From NCBI GenBank assembly GCA_907164885.2, contig OU015498.1, forward strand, positions 88,251,142 to 88,315,141: DNA of 64,000 bases, given 5' to 3'. The notes below the pieces were generated by a model that saw only the letters and a program-made list of their open reading frames with translations, was not told the DNA's origin and ran no database searches. This stretch comes from Dolomedes plantarius (taxonomy: Eukaryota; Arthropoda; Arachnida; Araneae; Dolomedidae). Position numbers and translations under genes: made by a program. Below are positions 46,547 through 58,295 of the stretch, in pieces. Positions within the stretch are counted from its first letter, which is position 1. Each line of letters starts with the position of its first letter.

Positions 46547-46757
46547 CGAAAAGTGATCTTCACAACACCAGCGAGTTGTCTTAGTGGACAATGCTGGATT
46601 TTTTTTTTTCGTCGAGTTTCATTGCAACTGTCCATGCTTTCCTTTAAAGATTATCTTTTGGAACACTAAAAGAAAGCTTCCCATGTGTATTTACCGTCGT
46701 GCTTGTGCAGCAAGGTACTATACAATATTTAAAATTTGCTTTAACACATTTTGACAT
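46547..46757 (-). pseudogene. ISL2EU transposase, THAP-finger exon (broken)
   Basis: From ATG at 46755-46757: Y-C-I-V-P-C-C-T-S-T (first zinc pair), L-S-F-S-V-P-K-D, R-K-A-W, then W-C-C-E-D-H-F (second zinc pair, C-x2-H). A TAA at 46644-46646 interrupts after V-P-K-D-N-L. An A run (T11 on the plus strand, 46599-46609) shifts the frame by one base. The donor TTTTCG/GTAAGT joins exon 2 in phase. The THAP finger would bind the terminal repeats. Confidence 0.75.
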
Positions 46758-47027
46758 CTTAAAAATAACGAAAAAACACTAGATATCAAACTCAAACTAC
46801 GCAACACAATCCAAGCACCGAAGTAAACAAATTCGCTATGGAGCATTGTGACGTCACATGTATCCGCGCAGGAAAAGTAGCGTTTTTGAGATGAAGTATA
46901 TAGTGCGCGTTTAAAAACAAATTATGTTAACTTTTAGAGTTCTAAAACTAAAAAAAAAGATGCTTTCGATCATATTTTTCTATTTTCTATATCATAAATG
47001 CAAAATAAAAAAATGTGCAAATTCCTC

Positions 47028-47558
47028 ATTGAGCAAGTGTACTATTCTTAGCAAAACTGCTACAGTCACTTCAGTTTCACTATAAGCATGTATGTCCATC
47101 ATAAATGTGATTACCAGCGAATAATTTTAGGTAACAAAAACTATAATTCTGTGATTTTATAAAAAAGAAAATAATTGATGCGAATGATTATTACTATGAA
47201 ATGAAAGCCTCTGAGGTCATTGTCAATGGAAAAAAAGTAAACACTAGTGACTGATTCTATAATGCAGGGGGTTGATTTCTTTTATATTATAATATGATTA
47301 GTGTTCTATGTAACACTCTCAAATTAACTATCATAAGAATCATAAATCCAGGAATTTGTGAAATATTTATTGATCTTTTTTTGTACTTTCATGATAAATA
47401 TTGGTCATAAATTTTAAGCAAACAGAAAAAAATCAATGTGTATTTTATATCATTCATTACACCATTGTATAATTTATGGTAGATATACTACCTCTTATAT
47501 AAAAGTAAAATCAACAGACTTTTCCAGTAAAGCAGTTGAAGAAATAAAGTAATTTATA

Positions 47559-47561
<3 letters not shown>
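47028..47561. other. Non-coding stretch, nothing recognised
   Basis: AT-rich, no ORF or repeat ends. Confidence 0.5.
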
Positions 47562-47590
<29 letters not shown>

Positions 47591-48134
47591 GTAACATCAA
47601 GGTGGCGAGGTATTGCAGGGAGAGAGGAGAACAGTTGATTTTGCCGGTCGGCCGTGGGTTACAGAGGGGGAAGAGTGAGTTCCTTTTACAGCATTAATGT
47701 AGTCATCATGCCGGTAGTGTACGTTGTCCTCCTGGGGTACTAAAAAACTCATCAAGTTCTTAATCTGTTCCCACCAGCCCCAAACACAAAGAAGACAAAC
47801 CACATCTTGTACCAATTTTATTGCCTCCGATGCTACATATTGTTGTGGCAATGAGAAATTCCAAAAAAGTTGCTCGTACATTGAAGCACGTCTATTTATA
47901 ATCTCATAGAGGGGCAGTCACATGACGCCTCGATTATTGCAGCAATTGGCTGCAGCCTTGATATCTGGGCTCGGGGACTTATATAACCTCAGGGATTGAA
48001 TAGGAGTTTACAGGGTTTATATAAAAGATACCTGAAAGTCAATTCCTTTGTTCTTGGAATCGAAATGCGTAATTCACACCCAAGGAAATTTAAAAGAATT
48101 TAGAATTTTTAAAGGGTTTTAGGTTTTTATATGT

Positions 48135-48168
<34 letters not shown>
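47562..48168 (-). repeat. LTR-like segment inserted in an (AT)n array
   Basis: AT dinucleotides at 47562-47590 and about 48139-48168 flank a GC-richer 550-bp segment. On the minus strand the segment has TATATAAG, later AATAAAATT, and ends TTGATGTTACA, as in an LTR; a TGTGAATTACG start lies at 48078. The outer left boundary of the LTR is unclear, so this may be a solo LTR or another promoter-bearing repeat. Confidence 0.4.
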
Positions 48169-48169
<1 letters not shown>

Positions 48170-51100
48170 ATCAACTGTAGTTAAACAAAATCCATCATCA
48201 TTGTTTACAAAACTTTCCTTGTTAGAAAAATCTGGTTTACAATGCACATCTGATAGGAAAGATCATTCCATAATAATATACTTAAATTTTTAAATCATAT
48301 GATGGTCATTAATTTTGAGATATTTAATTATGTACTGTTATATTACAATAGGTACAAATTTCAAACAATTTAGAAATTTTGCTTGTTGGATGTACTTAAA
48401 AAAATATCTAGAGCTTGTTCTTGTCTTGAAAAAGTATGGATCAGATTGACTACATGGATCAAAAAGTGGGAGCCAAAGTTTAAAAAAAAGTCAGTCACAT
48501 TTTTGAAAACACTAATTTATGCAGCAAGTAAGGGCTCAGAATATATATTATTCACTAAAATAAATGCTAGATCATAGAAATTTTAACTGTACAAGTGAAG
48601 GAGAAGTACACTATATTTACATTAAAAACCCCCTGAAAATATCTTGAACCTACTTAAAGTTCTGATAGAACTAATATACTGACTACACATCTGTTTCAGT
48701 ACAATAAGATAAGATTTTATTATTGAATAAAACACAGATTTAAATTTCCTTTGTTAATTAGTTCTTTTCACTTTTGTACATTTTAACAGACAAATTAGAC
48801 TAACTTTTTTTTTAAATAAAAAACTTCAATATTATTTTTAGTTTTTAAATTTTTTTTTCATAACTGTAAAAATAGCTTCTAAATTAGTTTATCCTTCAGT
48901 AAAGTCTGGGATGCATGCTTATATTGTGTAGGTTTAAGTTGTTCTACGAATACATATTTTATTTAGAAACTATTTAAACTACATCATAAACTTAATTTAC
49001 AGGTAGGTGTCTTTTAAAATTTTCACTAGGAAACAACTACTGAAAAAAAAAAAAAAAATTATTTATTCAATTTAAATGAAGGCCTGAGAATCTATATATT
49101 ATTTCTGTAAGGTTTTTTATATTGAGACCTATTTTGAGAAAATGGCAGAATATAAAAATGTAGTTGAGGCATCAGAATTCTCACCATGTAGGTCTGCCAG
49201 CCAAAGATAAAAATGAGATTAGGACAATGGTTGGGTGTGACAGAGTGGCAAAGTTCCTGTGTAAAGTCTATAGGAAAAGTATGCTTGCTTCTTTGTTTAC
49301 ATTTACATCAATCGCTCGCACATTGGACTTCTAAATTTTAAAAACATATCATTTGTTATCTATATATAAGTTGATAAATTAGTATATAAAGACTGAAATG
49401 TTAAAGTTCAATAAGTATTCTACTCTGTAGTCTTTGTTTTTCCCAAAATGAAATAAAATTTGCTTGATTTTGAGCAACGGGGCCAGCAGTTTTTTAATTA
49501 TTGAACCAATGCCCGAAACATTTGATTATCATAACAGTTTTCAAGATGCTCACACACATAATGTCTGTAATTTCAAGAAATTTACTGCAGCAATTTCTTT
49601 TTTGTAGCAAGTATATTTTTGATCAGTAGAAACTTCATTTTAGCTGATTTGCTTTGAGCTAGAAATGGTATAAATATATTTTAGATACCATTAAAGATTT
49701 AAAAGGGTTTTTTTTAGTAGAAAAATAAGGAACTTACATTAAATTACTGTCATATATAGCTCTTTTCTAGTGAATTTTTGGTCAGGACAACAAAATTCTA
49801 CTCCTAAAGAAGCTTCTGTGTTTCACAGTGATTACATTATAGGGGTATATAACATTAAACACTAGCCATTAACAATAAAAAATAAAATTATGACATCTAA
49901 CCTTAGAGAAAATTGTAGTACTAAAATCTCAGTATGAATCCAATATTTCATACAGTTGTTATGGCATAGCTGCCAACCTCCCAAGAAAAAAATAAGGAAC
50001 ATAGCATGCGACGGAATCGAAAAAACAAAACAAAAAAACAAGAGCAACAAGATGTTGTATAATATTTTCTAACAGAAGAATAGAACTATAAAAGTTTGCT
50101 TTCAGACAATTCTTTGACAAATTCTTATGTTTTGGATCCTATAACTAAATCTTTATCATCCTTCTGATTTTTAAATACCTCAAATTTCACATTAAATACA
50201 CATTTAGAGCTAGTTATGACATATTTTTCCAAATCTCGCCAACAATTCAAAAAAATTCGATAACTCTCTTCTCATCTTGTGAATTTTCGGCTCTTCTCTT
50301 TGAAACATCACATTATATGTTTCATAATTGACAATCACATTTTTCACAAAAAATGCTAAAGCATGATCAAGATTTGAGCTTAATGTAAGAAAAAATTATT
50401 TCTTCCCGCTGCAATCTATATATTTAAGTTGCTAAGCTGACATTTTAGGCAGTCCGTGAGAGAAAACTACTGCATCAATTTACTTCATATTTGTCTTAAA
50501 CAAAAGATTGTAATCTGTAGATTTGTCAAATTTGTTTTTTGTAACTGCAATTTCTGTTAATTAGTGATAATTTACAATTAAAAATTGTTTTCTGCGCAGG
50601 CTGAGTGGCATGGTTAAATCTAGCTTTAGAAACTCTGTTTCTGCGCATGCTCAGTGACATGTTTTAATGATAAACACGTTTATTCCGAAGAGTCACACTA
50701 GATCTCTCTCTGCCATTTTTATTTTTATGATAATTTTGTTTGTGGAATATAAGATTAAACTTGATGGAAATTGTTTATTTCGCGCTGTTCAATTACCGAT
50801 AATTTACAATAAAAAATTGCTTTCTGCGCATGCCCAATGACATTTTTAAATCTGGCTTTAGATACTCACTAAGCACGAGGCCGCTTAAACACATTAATTT
50901 GTTTCTGCGCATTATGATTTTCAACATTTGGCAATGATGTGTCGAATATAATTTGTGTATTAGTACATTTATTTACTATCTAGCAGTCATGTTTTGACAG
51001 GTACCAACTAGTATGCGTTTATTATTGGTAGATGATGGTGACTCTGCATGTGATTTTACTTTTTTTTTTTGGCTGATTTTTGAGAAGCTCATGAGGTTGG

Positions 51101-52207
51101 TTTTCACTGTTTTACAGAGTTAGGTGAAGCACCTGACATTAATTTAAATTTTTTTACTGCTATTGCTGAAGCAAATGAGGTTTATTTTACTTTTTTTATT
51201 AGTTTAGGTGAAGCACATGATGCTGACTTTCTCTTTCTAATGTTGTAGAAGCTGCTTGCTCTCGAGGAAGTTTTTGTATAGTGTAAGCTGCTAGGAGGGG
51301 AAAATATGAATCTCGAAAACGTGATGTAGGGTGGAAAAAAGCGATGGTGCTGCGGAAGTAAAAATACGGGACATTTTTGCTCGAAAACGTATTTTTGTAA
51401 CAAAGCTTAAACAGAACGAATACGTTTTTTACGGAACACTTAGCATGTATGTTATGGGAATACATAGAAAGAAACCTCTATTTCCCCGAGTTAAGTGGCC
51501 TTTTTTTATTCTGTTTAAGTTTTTAGTTTATAAACATAAAAGTGCCTTCCTTGAAATAAATAGTTTAACTAAATAGATTAAACCTAAATACCAAATAAAA
51601 TATACTACACTATATCATATACTTATACATCAACCTAATTTTTATCTCCTATCTTCACCCTAATATTTATCACACTTTCCACTTAGGGCTTCCTTGACCT
51701 TGGTTACCTTACCAATACTAATGAATAAATTTTAAACTTCTTGAAAAGGCTTAATTACTTTGTGTACCACATTAAAAAAAATTATAATAAACCATATTTC
51801 CTAAAGAAGACTTTAATCATGATGAATAAAGGCCAACTGTTATGAGTTATATAAAAAAAACTCTAGATTTGAAAACTATGAAATTAAAAGGTTCTTAGTT
51901 ATTTTAGACGCACTGTCTTTCTTTTCTACGCACGTTTTCATAAATTCAGCTAAATTAGACTATCAGAGGTGAAATTAACCTTACTATAAATTTTGCACGA
52001 TTATATAAAGATACATATATAATAAGTTCAGTCATCATTATTCAAGTAAATTATTCAAGTTTATAATATTTTCCTTTCATTTTAGTAACTACTTCCATAT
52101 TTTTTTAGTTTGTTAATAAGTTTGAGATTAAATTTCATTTAAAAAAATGCTTGGAAAATTAGCCCCCAAATTGACACCAATAAGTTATCTCAAAATCAGA
52201 AATTCTA
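48169..52207. other. Long AT-rich non-coding stretch
   Basis: No gene recognised. A diverged direct duplication with ttctgcgcatgc motifs lies at 50564-50630 and 50797-50870. A catagctgccaacctccc motif at about 49970 resembles a hAT end but has no partner. Confidence 0.5.
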
Positions 52208-52221
52208 TAACAGAAGGTAAT

Positions 52222-52460
52222 TGCTGCCCACATTGTATAGTGGTTAGCGTTCTGAGCTGCTATGCAGTGGGCTTGGGTTCAAATCTCAAATAAGGCTTGA
52301 TTGTTTCTGTGTGCTCCCTCATAGGGAGCAATGCTGGCTTACCTAAATGGTGCTCCCATAATAAATTAGCCAGCAAAACTTCATGGGTCTTCATAGGCCA
52401 ATGTCAGAGAAGTACCTACCATCAGAGATGAGCCTGCTGCACTGAAAAAATAAAAATAAA
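52222..52460 (+). mobile_element. tRNA-derived SINE
   Basis: The head carries pol III boxes: an A-box (tagtggttagcg, about 52237) and a B-box-like ggttcaaatct (about 52277). A unique body follows, then an A-rich aaaataaaaataaa tail. 14-bp target duplications taacagaaggtaat (52208-52221) and taacagacggtaat (52461-52474) differ at one base. The parent tRNA was not identified. Confidence 0.85.
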
Positions 52461-52474
52461 TAACAGACGGTAAT

Positions 52475-53511
52475 AAAACAAGGGGTCAAAATCAATACAA
52501 ATGTTTTCAATAATGGTCATTTCATTAAAAATTCAAGAAAGTAAATCTTGAAGCTACAACATATATGTTCCTATATATACTTAGTGGCTGTTATACACAC
52601 TTTAACAAGAATGACACTGACTATCAAATGAGTATGGAGCTGATATTGATCAGGATAAATCACAGATCAGACACAAATTTTTGCAAAATTTTCCACGAGA
52701 GCCATTAACATTAAAATGCTGCAGACTATTAAAAATAGTACTTTAAGCTGTTATAAAGAAATGGTCGTGGTTTCAAGTATATGATTTCTTATTCCAAATA
52801 AATTTGCAGATGCAACATTTTTTAGAAACAGAAAACTATATAACTATTATTTACACATTTCAGAGTTAATAAAAATAAAACTTTAACAAAAATGAATAAA
52901 ACTAGAGAATAAGACTTTGTTAAGAATTCTATAATATTAAGATGCGTATAATATTTACAGCTATTTATATATTTAATGTGACAGATATTACCAAGTAATT
53001 TCATATACTTGAAGTTATTTGTGCTTTATATCTGAATAAACTAAACTACATCAACCAAGTAAAATGTACCACTTTACCAAGTTAATTCTGTACACCCTTT
53101 TTGAAAAAAAAAATTAGATGTTCCTATATTTTTCATTTTATTAAATTCTGAGAAGTGTTCATTTGAAAAGTAGTTTGGGAAATTTAACACTAAAAAAATG
53201 TTGCTTGGTGAGAATTATATTTAGAATATTATCACTTATATACCAATATATTTTTTTCTATTTCCATTCCAAATAAATATACATAAATTTCATACTATAA
53301 AATTTAAGATACAAGATTGAAAGGACTATTCAGTATTTGTATTTAAACATAATTATGGAATAATTTTTTCATAGAGGACAAGATTATCCCGTAAAATATT
53401 CACATTACCCATATCTTGTCTCATGTTAATTGATTTTTCTGAAACTAGCTGTAGAAATTCTACATGATTACTGTTGATTACAAAGAGTTTGATAATATTC
53501 CGAGAGAACAT
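52475..53511. other. Non-coding stretch, nothing recognised
   Basis: AT-rich, no ORF or repeat ends. Confidence 0.5.
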
Positions 53512-53515
53512 TTAA

Positions 53516-54522
53516 CCTGCAAGAACTCGCACCGGGTATGACATACCCAATCCATTTTCATTCGATGTTTTTGTTATCTTCTTCTTTTTGGATTAGGTTG
53601 AAATTTCGTGTACCTGCATTCAAGGTCACATTCTTTCATCTGAGTAAAAACTAGTTCTGCTCTAAAAACAGATTTTGAGAAAAAAATTTGGGGGGTATGT
53701 CATACCCGTGTGAGTCCTCGCGTCAGTCAGATCTTTCCTTTTTTCTGTCAGTTTAGAGTATCATGCCGCACTTTTTGAATTACGACGAGGAAATGAAACA
53801 ATTGTGACACCTTTTAGAGACTGTTTCTAGTTAAGATGACCCTTTATTCGAACATAATGATGTCTCTGAGGATTGAGAATATTGTAGCAATCACGATTCT
53901 TCTGCTGAAATTGAGACAGAAACCGAAAATAAAAGTTCACTGTCAACAGCCGAATTTTATATTGGTAATGATAAAATTACAAAATGGCTGAAGAAAAAAT
54001 ACCGGCAAAATGTAAGGAAGCCTTCAAGGAACGTAATTAGCAAGCTTCCAGGTAATACACATTATTCAAGAGATGTCGCTTCTCCCGTAGATATATGGAA
54101 TGTTCTCTTCGATAGCAACATGATAAATATGATGGTGCCTCAAACAAAAACAAATTATTCAAGCACTTCAATGGAACTGGTAATCACTAACAGTGTACCG
54201 CCTGCAAAAAAACTCAAGACAAAATATAAACGATGTTAAATTTGCCCAAGTAATAAGGACAGAAAAACAAAGTTTATGTTCCAAAAATGTGAAAAATGTC
54301 TCTGTTGAACATCAGTATGTAGTTTGTAAAAATTGTCTATAAAAAATGTAAGTATTATTAAAATTCACTAAAAATCTTTAATTTATTATTTTTATGTTCT
54401 TTAGTTACATAAGGTTTGTATATAAAAAATATCAATTGATATTTAAATACCAGAAATGAACTAGGGTATGAGATACCCGGCGGGAGCTATCGTGTTCGAA
54501 ATTGGGCGCGAGTGCTCGCGAG
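53516..54522 (+). mobile_element. piggyBac-type non-autonomous element, 1007 bp
   Basis: TTAA lies at both edges (53512-53515 and 54523-54526). The termini share ACTCGC-CC inverted cores but are otherwise diverged. Palindromes GGGTATG-A-CATACCC (53534-53548), GGGTATG-T-CATACCC (53693-53707) and the imperfect GGGTATGAGATACCC (54464-54478) lie near the ends. Carries N- and C-terminal scraps of a piggyBac transposase. Confidence 0.85.
53763..54345 (+). pseudogene. piggyBac transposase remnant with core deleted
   Basis: From ATG at 53763 an acidic N-terminal part with three stops leads to K-I-T-K-W, then L-P-G-N, R-D-V-A-S-P-V-D-I-W-N-V-L-F, as in piggyBac proteins. It then passes directly to the C-terminal Cys-rich finger region (C-P-S-N-K-D-R-K-T-K-F, C-E-K-C). 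The DDD catalytic domain is absent. Confidence 0.75.
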
Positions 54523-54526
54523 TTAA

Positions 54527-57500
54527 TCCACCTGTTTCTTTATAGTCCTTTTATGAGATTATTTTTTTATACATGTTTATATACATACATCATGTGGTAT
54601 TATAAATATATATCACATTATAAATAATGTACTATATTAGTTAGGAATGTTTATTATATTTACAATAATATTTATTTTTCCAGTATATGACAATTATCCT
54701 ATTATTATTAATTCATTAATCTGTTTTTTGTCAAAATGTATTTTTCAAAAGCCAGAAAATATTTCTCGTCTTATTAAACTTTGAAAAAAATTCACTGAAG
54801 TATAGTATATATCTATAACATTTTAGATTTGAAATTTTAATATTCAAAAATACAATTAAGAATGAAAACCTTCTAAATTAATCATAAATAAGAATGCAAA
54901 ACTTATGATAAAATTTCAACACTCCAAGAAAATTAGTGAGAAATTTATAATCAAAACTTTTTGTCTGAAAAGCAGACCACAAATCAAGCCATCTAGATAT
55001 TAAGTTATTTATTTAATAACATAGAGTTTAAATATATTTATAAATTAGGATGCATTATAAACCTTACACATCCCTTATTGGGATGTGTAAGGTTTTAAGA
55101 CATCCCAATAAGGGACTTAAAAGACAGACTTTTTCCTATAATTCAATTCAAGTGTTGATTAAATATGATTATTTGATCCAATAATTAAAATGTATATGCA
55201 AATGTAACATGTACATTAATTGATAGATAATAAAAATATTTTGTAAGACATACATATTTGCATCTGTTCTTTTAATCCAAATATTAAAAAAAATTTAAGG
55301 CCCCTTTTGGAAATTTAAAGGACTTATTTAAAAGTCAGTTTATTTTTGTACCTTTGATTCAAACGGACGAGCTATGTTTATTAATGAAGCAATAAGTATT
55401 TAGTTCATCCCAGTAACTCATTTTACAGATAGAAATACATATTTAAATAACTTTTCAATGGAATATCACTCTTTAACACAAAATTCATGATGAAACAATA
55501 TTTCCTTGGAATATGCTGAATGCTTACAAAGAAGTATTTGCAAAATATTAAACATTGTAAAATTTCAGATTGCAGTTGAGGGACCATGTTGGGATTATTT
55601 TAAGAGACTATAAATTGATGGAGCAACACCATGTTATTGTCAAAAGTTAATAAATAACATATAATCATTTAAAAAGTATTTTTATTGGAAATACCTATGA
55701 AACAATAAATAATTTCTCAAACAAGAAGACATTTTAACATAATACAAGCTTTACAGATTATGTTATTAACTAATCTTTTAGAATAGTTACTGAAGGTAAA
55801 ACTGAAAATACCAGTGTAGAGTTTTCTAAGTTGAATTTAACTCTCTTAAACACCCACCTCAAACATTTAAAGCTCATGGTATACTTAACATGATTCATAT
55901 TTTTAAAGGTATTAAACCCACAGAGATACTGAAAGACAAAATATAGGAATTTTTGTAATCACAAAAAGAAGCCAAGAATTGCAAAAAAAAAAGTTTTCTC
56001 CTATTGATGATATGCATTCCAGAGGGTTTTGCCAAGAAAAGGATGCTGTCAATTAGAGTTATCATTGGTAGTAAACCATTTACTACCAATTTATGCCACA
56101 GTTTATTCTTCAATGGATTTTCTAAACAAAATAATTATTAGCTTTTCACTAATGATAGAGTAATCTATTTTTCTTTTCCCTTGCTGTACACAACACTATT
56201 TTCAATAGTAGGAACAAACCAATTTCAGATTATTACATATTACCAAGTACAATATAAGAAACAAGAATACACCATATTCTTTTACTGCAGTTACTCTATT
56301 TCTTATGTTATTCATAACCTTAAGAGGTCATCAAAGAGAAATTGAAAATATATCTGATCATAAGCTCATCCTTAATTAGGGGAAAATAAAACAAGGTTTT
56401 TATTAGTGCTTTTGCAGGTTTGAAATTTTTTTTGTCAATAATATAGGACTGATATGGGGAAAAATTAGTACTTTTGAACATTTTTGAGAGTTTTTAAGCA
56501 TTTATCTGATGTAAAATAAAATATAATATTGTATTAGTTACTAATCCATTCCTACAATTTTAACATAAACCACAGATTATAATCATTGATGAAATTAAAC
56601 AAAAACAAAATTTAAACATTCATACAGTCCTTAAGACCTCCTCCTTACTTTCAGTTTTTATATTTAGGGAACCTTAAATTTTTTAAAAGTCCCCCCCCCC
56701 CCCCCATTTACTCTCCTATCCTCGAAGAGCACTTATTTTCTACTTGAAAAATAAACGCATTTCAATGTATGACATCAAAGATTAACTTTGGGAAAATGAA
56801 GATGATACTTTTCTGTCTGTGTAGGTCATTATTTTAGGAACAATTTTGACATTATCCCTCCAGCCTACTCATGCCAAAGTATACTCGAAAATAGGGTTAT
56901 TAACATGACAGATTAATGTAATTGATATTTTACAAGAAAATTATGTTAATGTCAAGTGTTAGAGTGATGATAATACTCATAATTTTGTTAAACTCTGGAG
57001 ATCAAAAATATTTTGAATCATTTTTGACGTTCCTAGGAACACCTAATTTTAAAAATCTGAAAGAGAGTACGAACAATAATAAAATCTTTATATGAAACTA
57101 TAAGCTGAGCTTTGAAGGTATGAAACTATAGGAAGAGCTATAGGCCAAAACATTTATCTTTCAATCTCAATATTAAAGAACACGTTACAAAAGAATAATG
57201 CTATAGCATTAATTATACCAACAGACATAAGGCGAAATTATCACAGGTATGCTGCCAATACAAATTTTAACATCAATTTTGTAGCAAATAAAGAAAAAGT
57301 AATTCTTTCAATTCACTGAACAGTTTGCAAATCAGTAGTTTTATGTATTCATGCTACCACTGTTGAGACATTAACAACCTGAATTGATATAGCATGCAAT
57401 GTATAGTTAAGGTATAATCTAAATGCTACAGTTTTAAAGTTTGAATTTAAAACTGCAAATTAGAATATAGAATAAATACTCATTTATAAATATCCTATAT

Positions 57501-57872
57501 CAAAAATTTTTTTCTATATTATAAATGATAACAGAGCAGACTAGTATAATATGAAACACATAAACGATTACACAGTAACTCACAAGAGACTGCCTAGAGA
57601 TCTGAATAATTTACAAAAACGTAATCAATGAGAACAAGAGTTTCAAAATATCACTGACATTATATATGTCAAAAATCAATCATAACCGAGTCATTTACAA
57701 AGTGAAGACAGAATGAGTATAGCCAAACTTGAAATGCACAACAGTCATTAAACTCAAGAGTTATCAATAAGATATATTTCACATATATATAACAATTTTT
57801 ATGAAATAATTCAGTGAACTCGGGACTTATTTAGTTCACCATCAGTAGCTATGAAATGCAATAGAGAAGCAG
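54527..57872. other. AT-rich stretch upstream of MED21 3' end
   Basis: No gene recognised. Contains a perfect hairpin (55059-55095) and a C15 run (56691-56705). Confidence 0.5.
55059..55095. repeat. Perfect 16-bp hairpin, 5-nt loop
   Basis: aaaccttacacatccc at 55059-55074 pairs exactly with 55080-55095. A further partial copy (acatcccaataagggac) follows at about 55101. Too short for a usual miRNA precursor and lacks a terminator context. Confidence 0.8.
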
Positions 57873-58295
57873 TCAGTATTTTGTTTGCATACAATTCATT
57901 TTTTGCATTTCTTGTTGTGACTGAGCAATATCACGAAGGGCCTGCCTGATTTGCTCAAGTAAAATTTCCCCTTTCTGTACACCTTCCTCCAGCCTTTTGG
58001 CAGCTTCTTTATTTTCTTCATCAAGACGTTTTATGCTTGCTTCTTGAAGTTCAGGATAAGAATCTTCATTTGGCAAACTATCAATTAAAACATCAATGTC
58101 TTTCGCAGTTTTGGCAATGAGGGTGGCAAAAATTTGACAATAATCTTCGTCAGGTTTTGTCTGCTTTGGAGTAACTCTATCCAGTTCAGGAAAACCACTT
58201 GCCAGAGAACTTTGTTGCAGTACTCCAATGCTATTGCAGATATTTTCTGCTTGAGCATTTACTGCGTCTTGTAACTGTGATAACCGATCAGCCAT
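57873..58295 (-). CDS. MED21: Mediator complex subunit 21
   Basis: A 140-residue protein from ATG at 58293-58295, close to the length known for animal MED21 (about 144). It begins M-A-D-R-L-S-Q-L-Q-D-A-V-N-x-Q-A-E, with C-N-S-I-G-V-L-Q-Q, then F-A-T-L-I-A-K-T-A-K-D-I-D, L-I-D-S-L-P-N-E-D and a C-terminal coiled coil (E-E-N-K-E-A-A-K-R-L-E-E-G-V). MED21 pairs with MED7 in the Mediator middle module that links activators to RNA polymerase II. The frame is open 22 codons further upstream, but that part is low in complexity and includes a T-rich tract ending CAAG right before the start, which could be a 5'-UTR intron acceptor. No intron or A-tail inside, intact throughout. Confidence 0.93.
   Translation of the reverse strand: MADRLSQLQDAVNAQAENICNSIGVLQQSSLASGFPELDRVTPKQTKPDEDYCQIFATLIAKTAKDIDVLIDSLPNEDSYPELQEASIKRLDEENKEAAKRLEEGVQKGEILLEQIRQALRDIAQSQQEMQKMNCMQTKY

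Larger units (their letters stand above)
40548..47027. mobile_element. ISL2EU-type two-gene DNA transposon, 6480 bp
   Basis: The termini are perfect 15-bp inverted repeats GAGGAATTTGCACAT with AT at both sides (40546-40547 and 47028-47029), as expected of ISL2EU elements. Two convergent split genes lie inside. On the minus strand is a THAP plus DDE transposase (46757 to 43790). On the plus strand is a SWIM-finger helper ORF (40941 to 43768) lacking the YqaJ nuclease domain that relatives carry. The two stop 21 bp apart. The transposase core exon is open, but the THAP exon and helper exons carry small lesions. Confidence 0.9.

Noticed and set aside
48383..48577. Plus-strand ORF with Y-A-A-S-K, like the active-site motif of short-chain dehydrogenases
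   Set aside because: Flanking residues do not fit the family (no preceding N-x-x-S strand), so a five-residue match is likely chance.
49966..51380. hAT-like end motif catagctgccaacc
   Set aside because: The opposite terminus is missing; only one end is visible.
52222..52300. A functional tRNA gene
   Set aside because: Pol III boxes sit at the head of a 239-bp SINE with A-rich tail and target duplications; no clean cloverleaf was evident.
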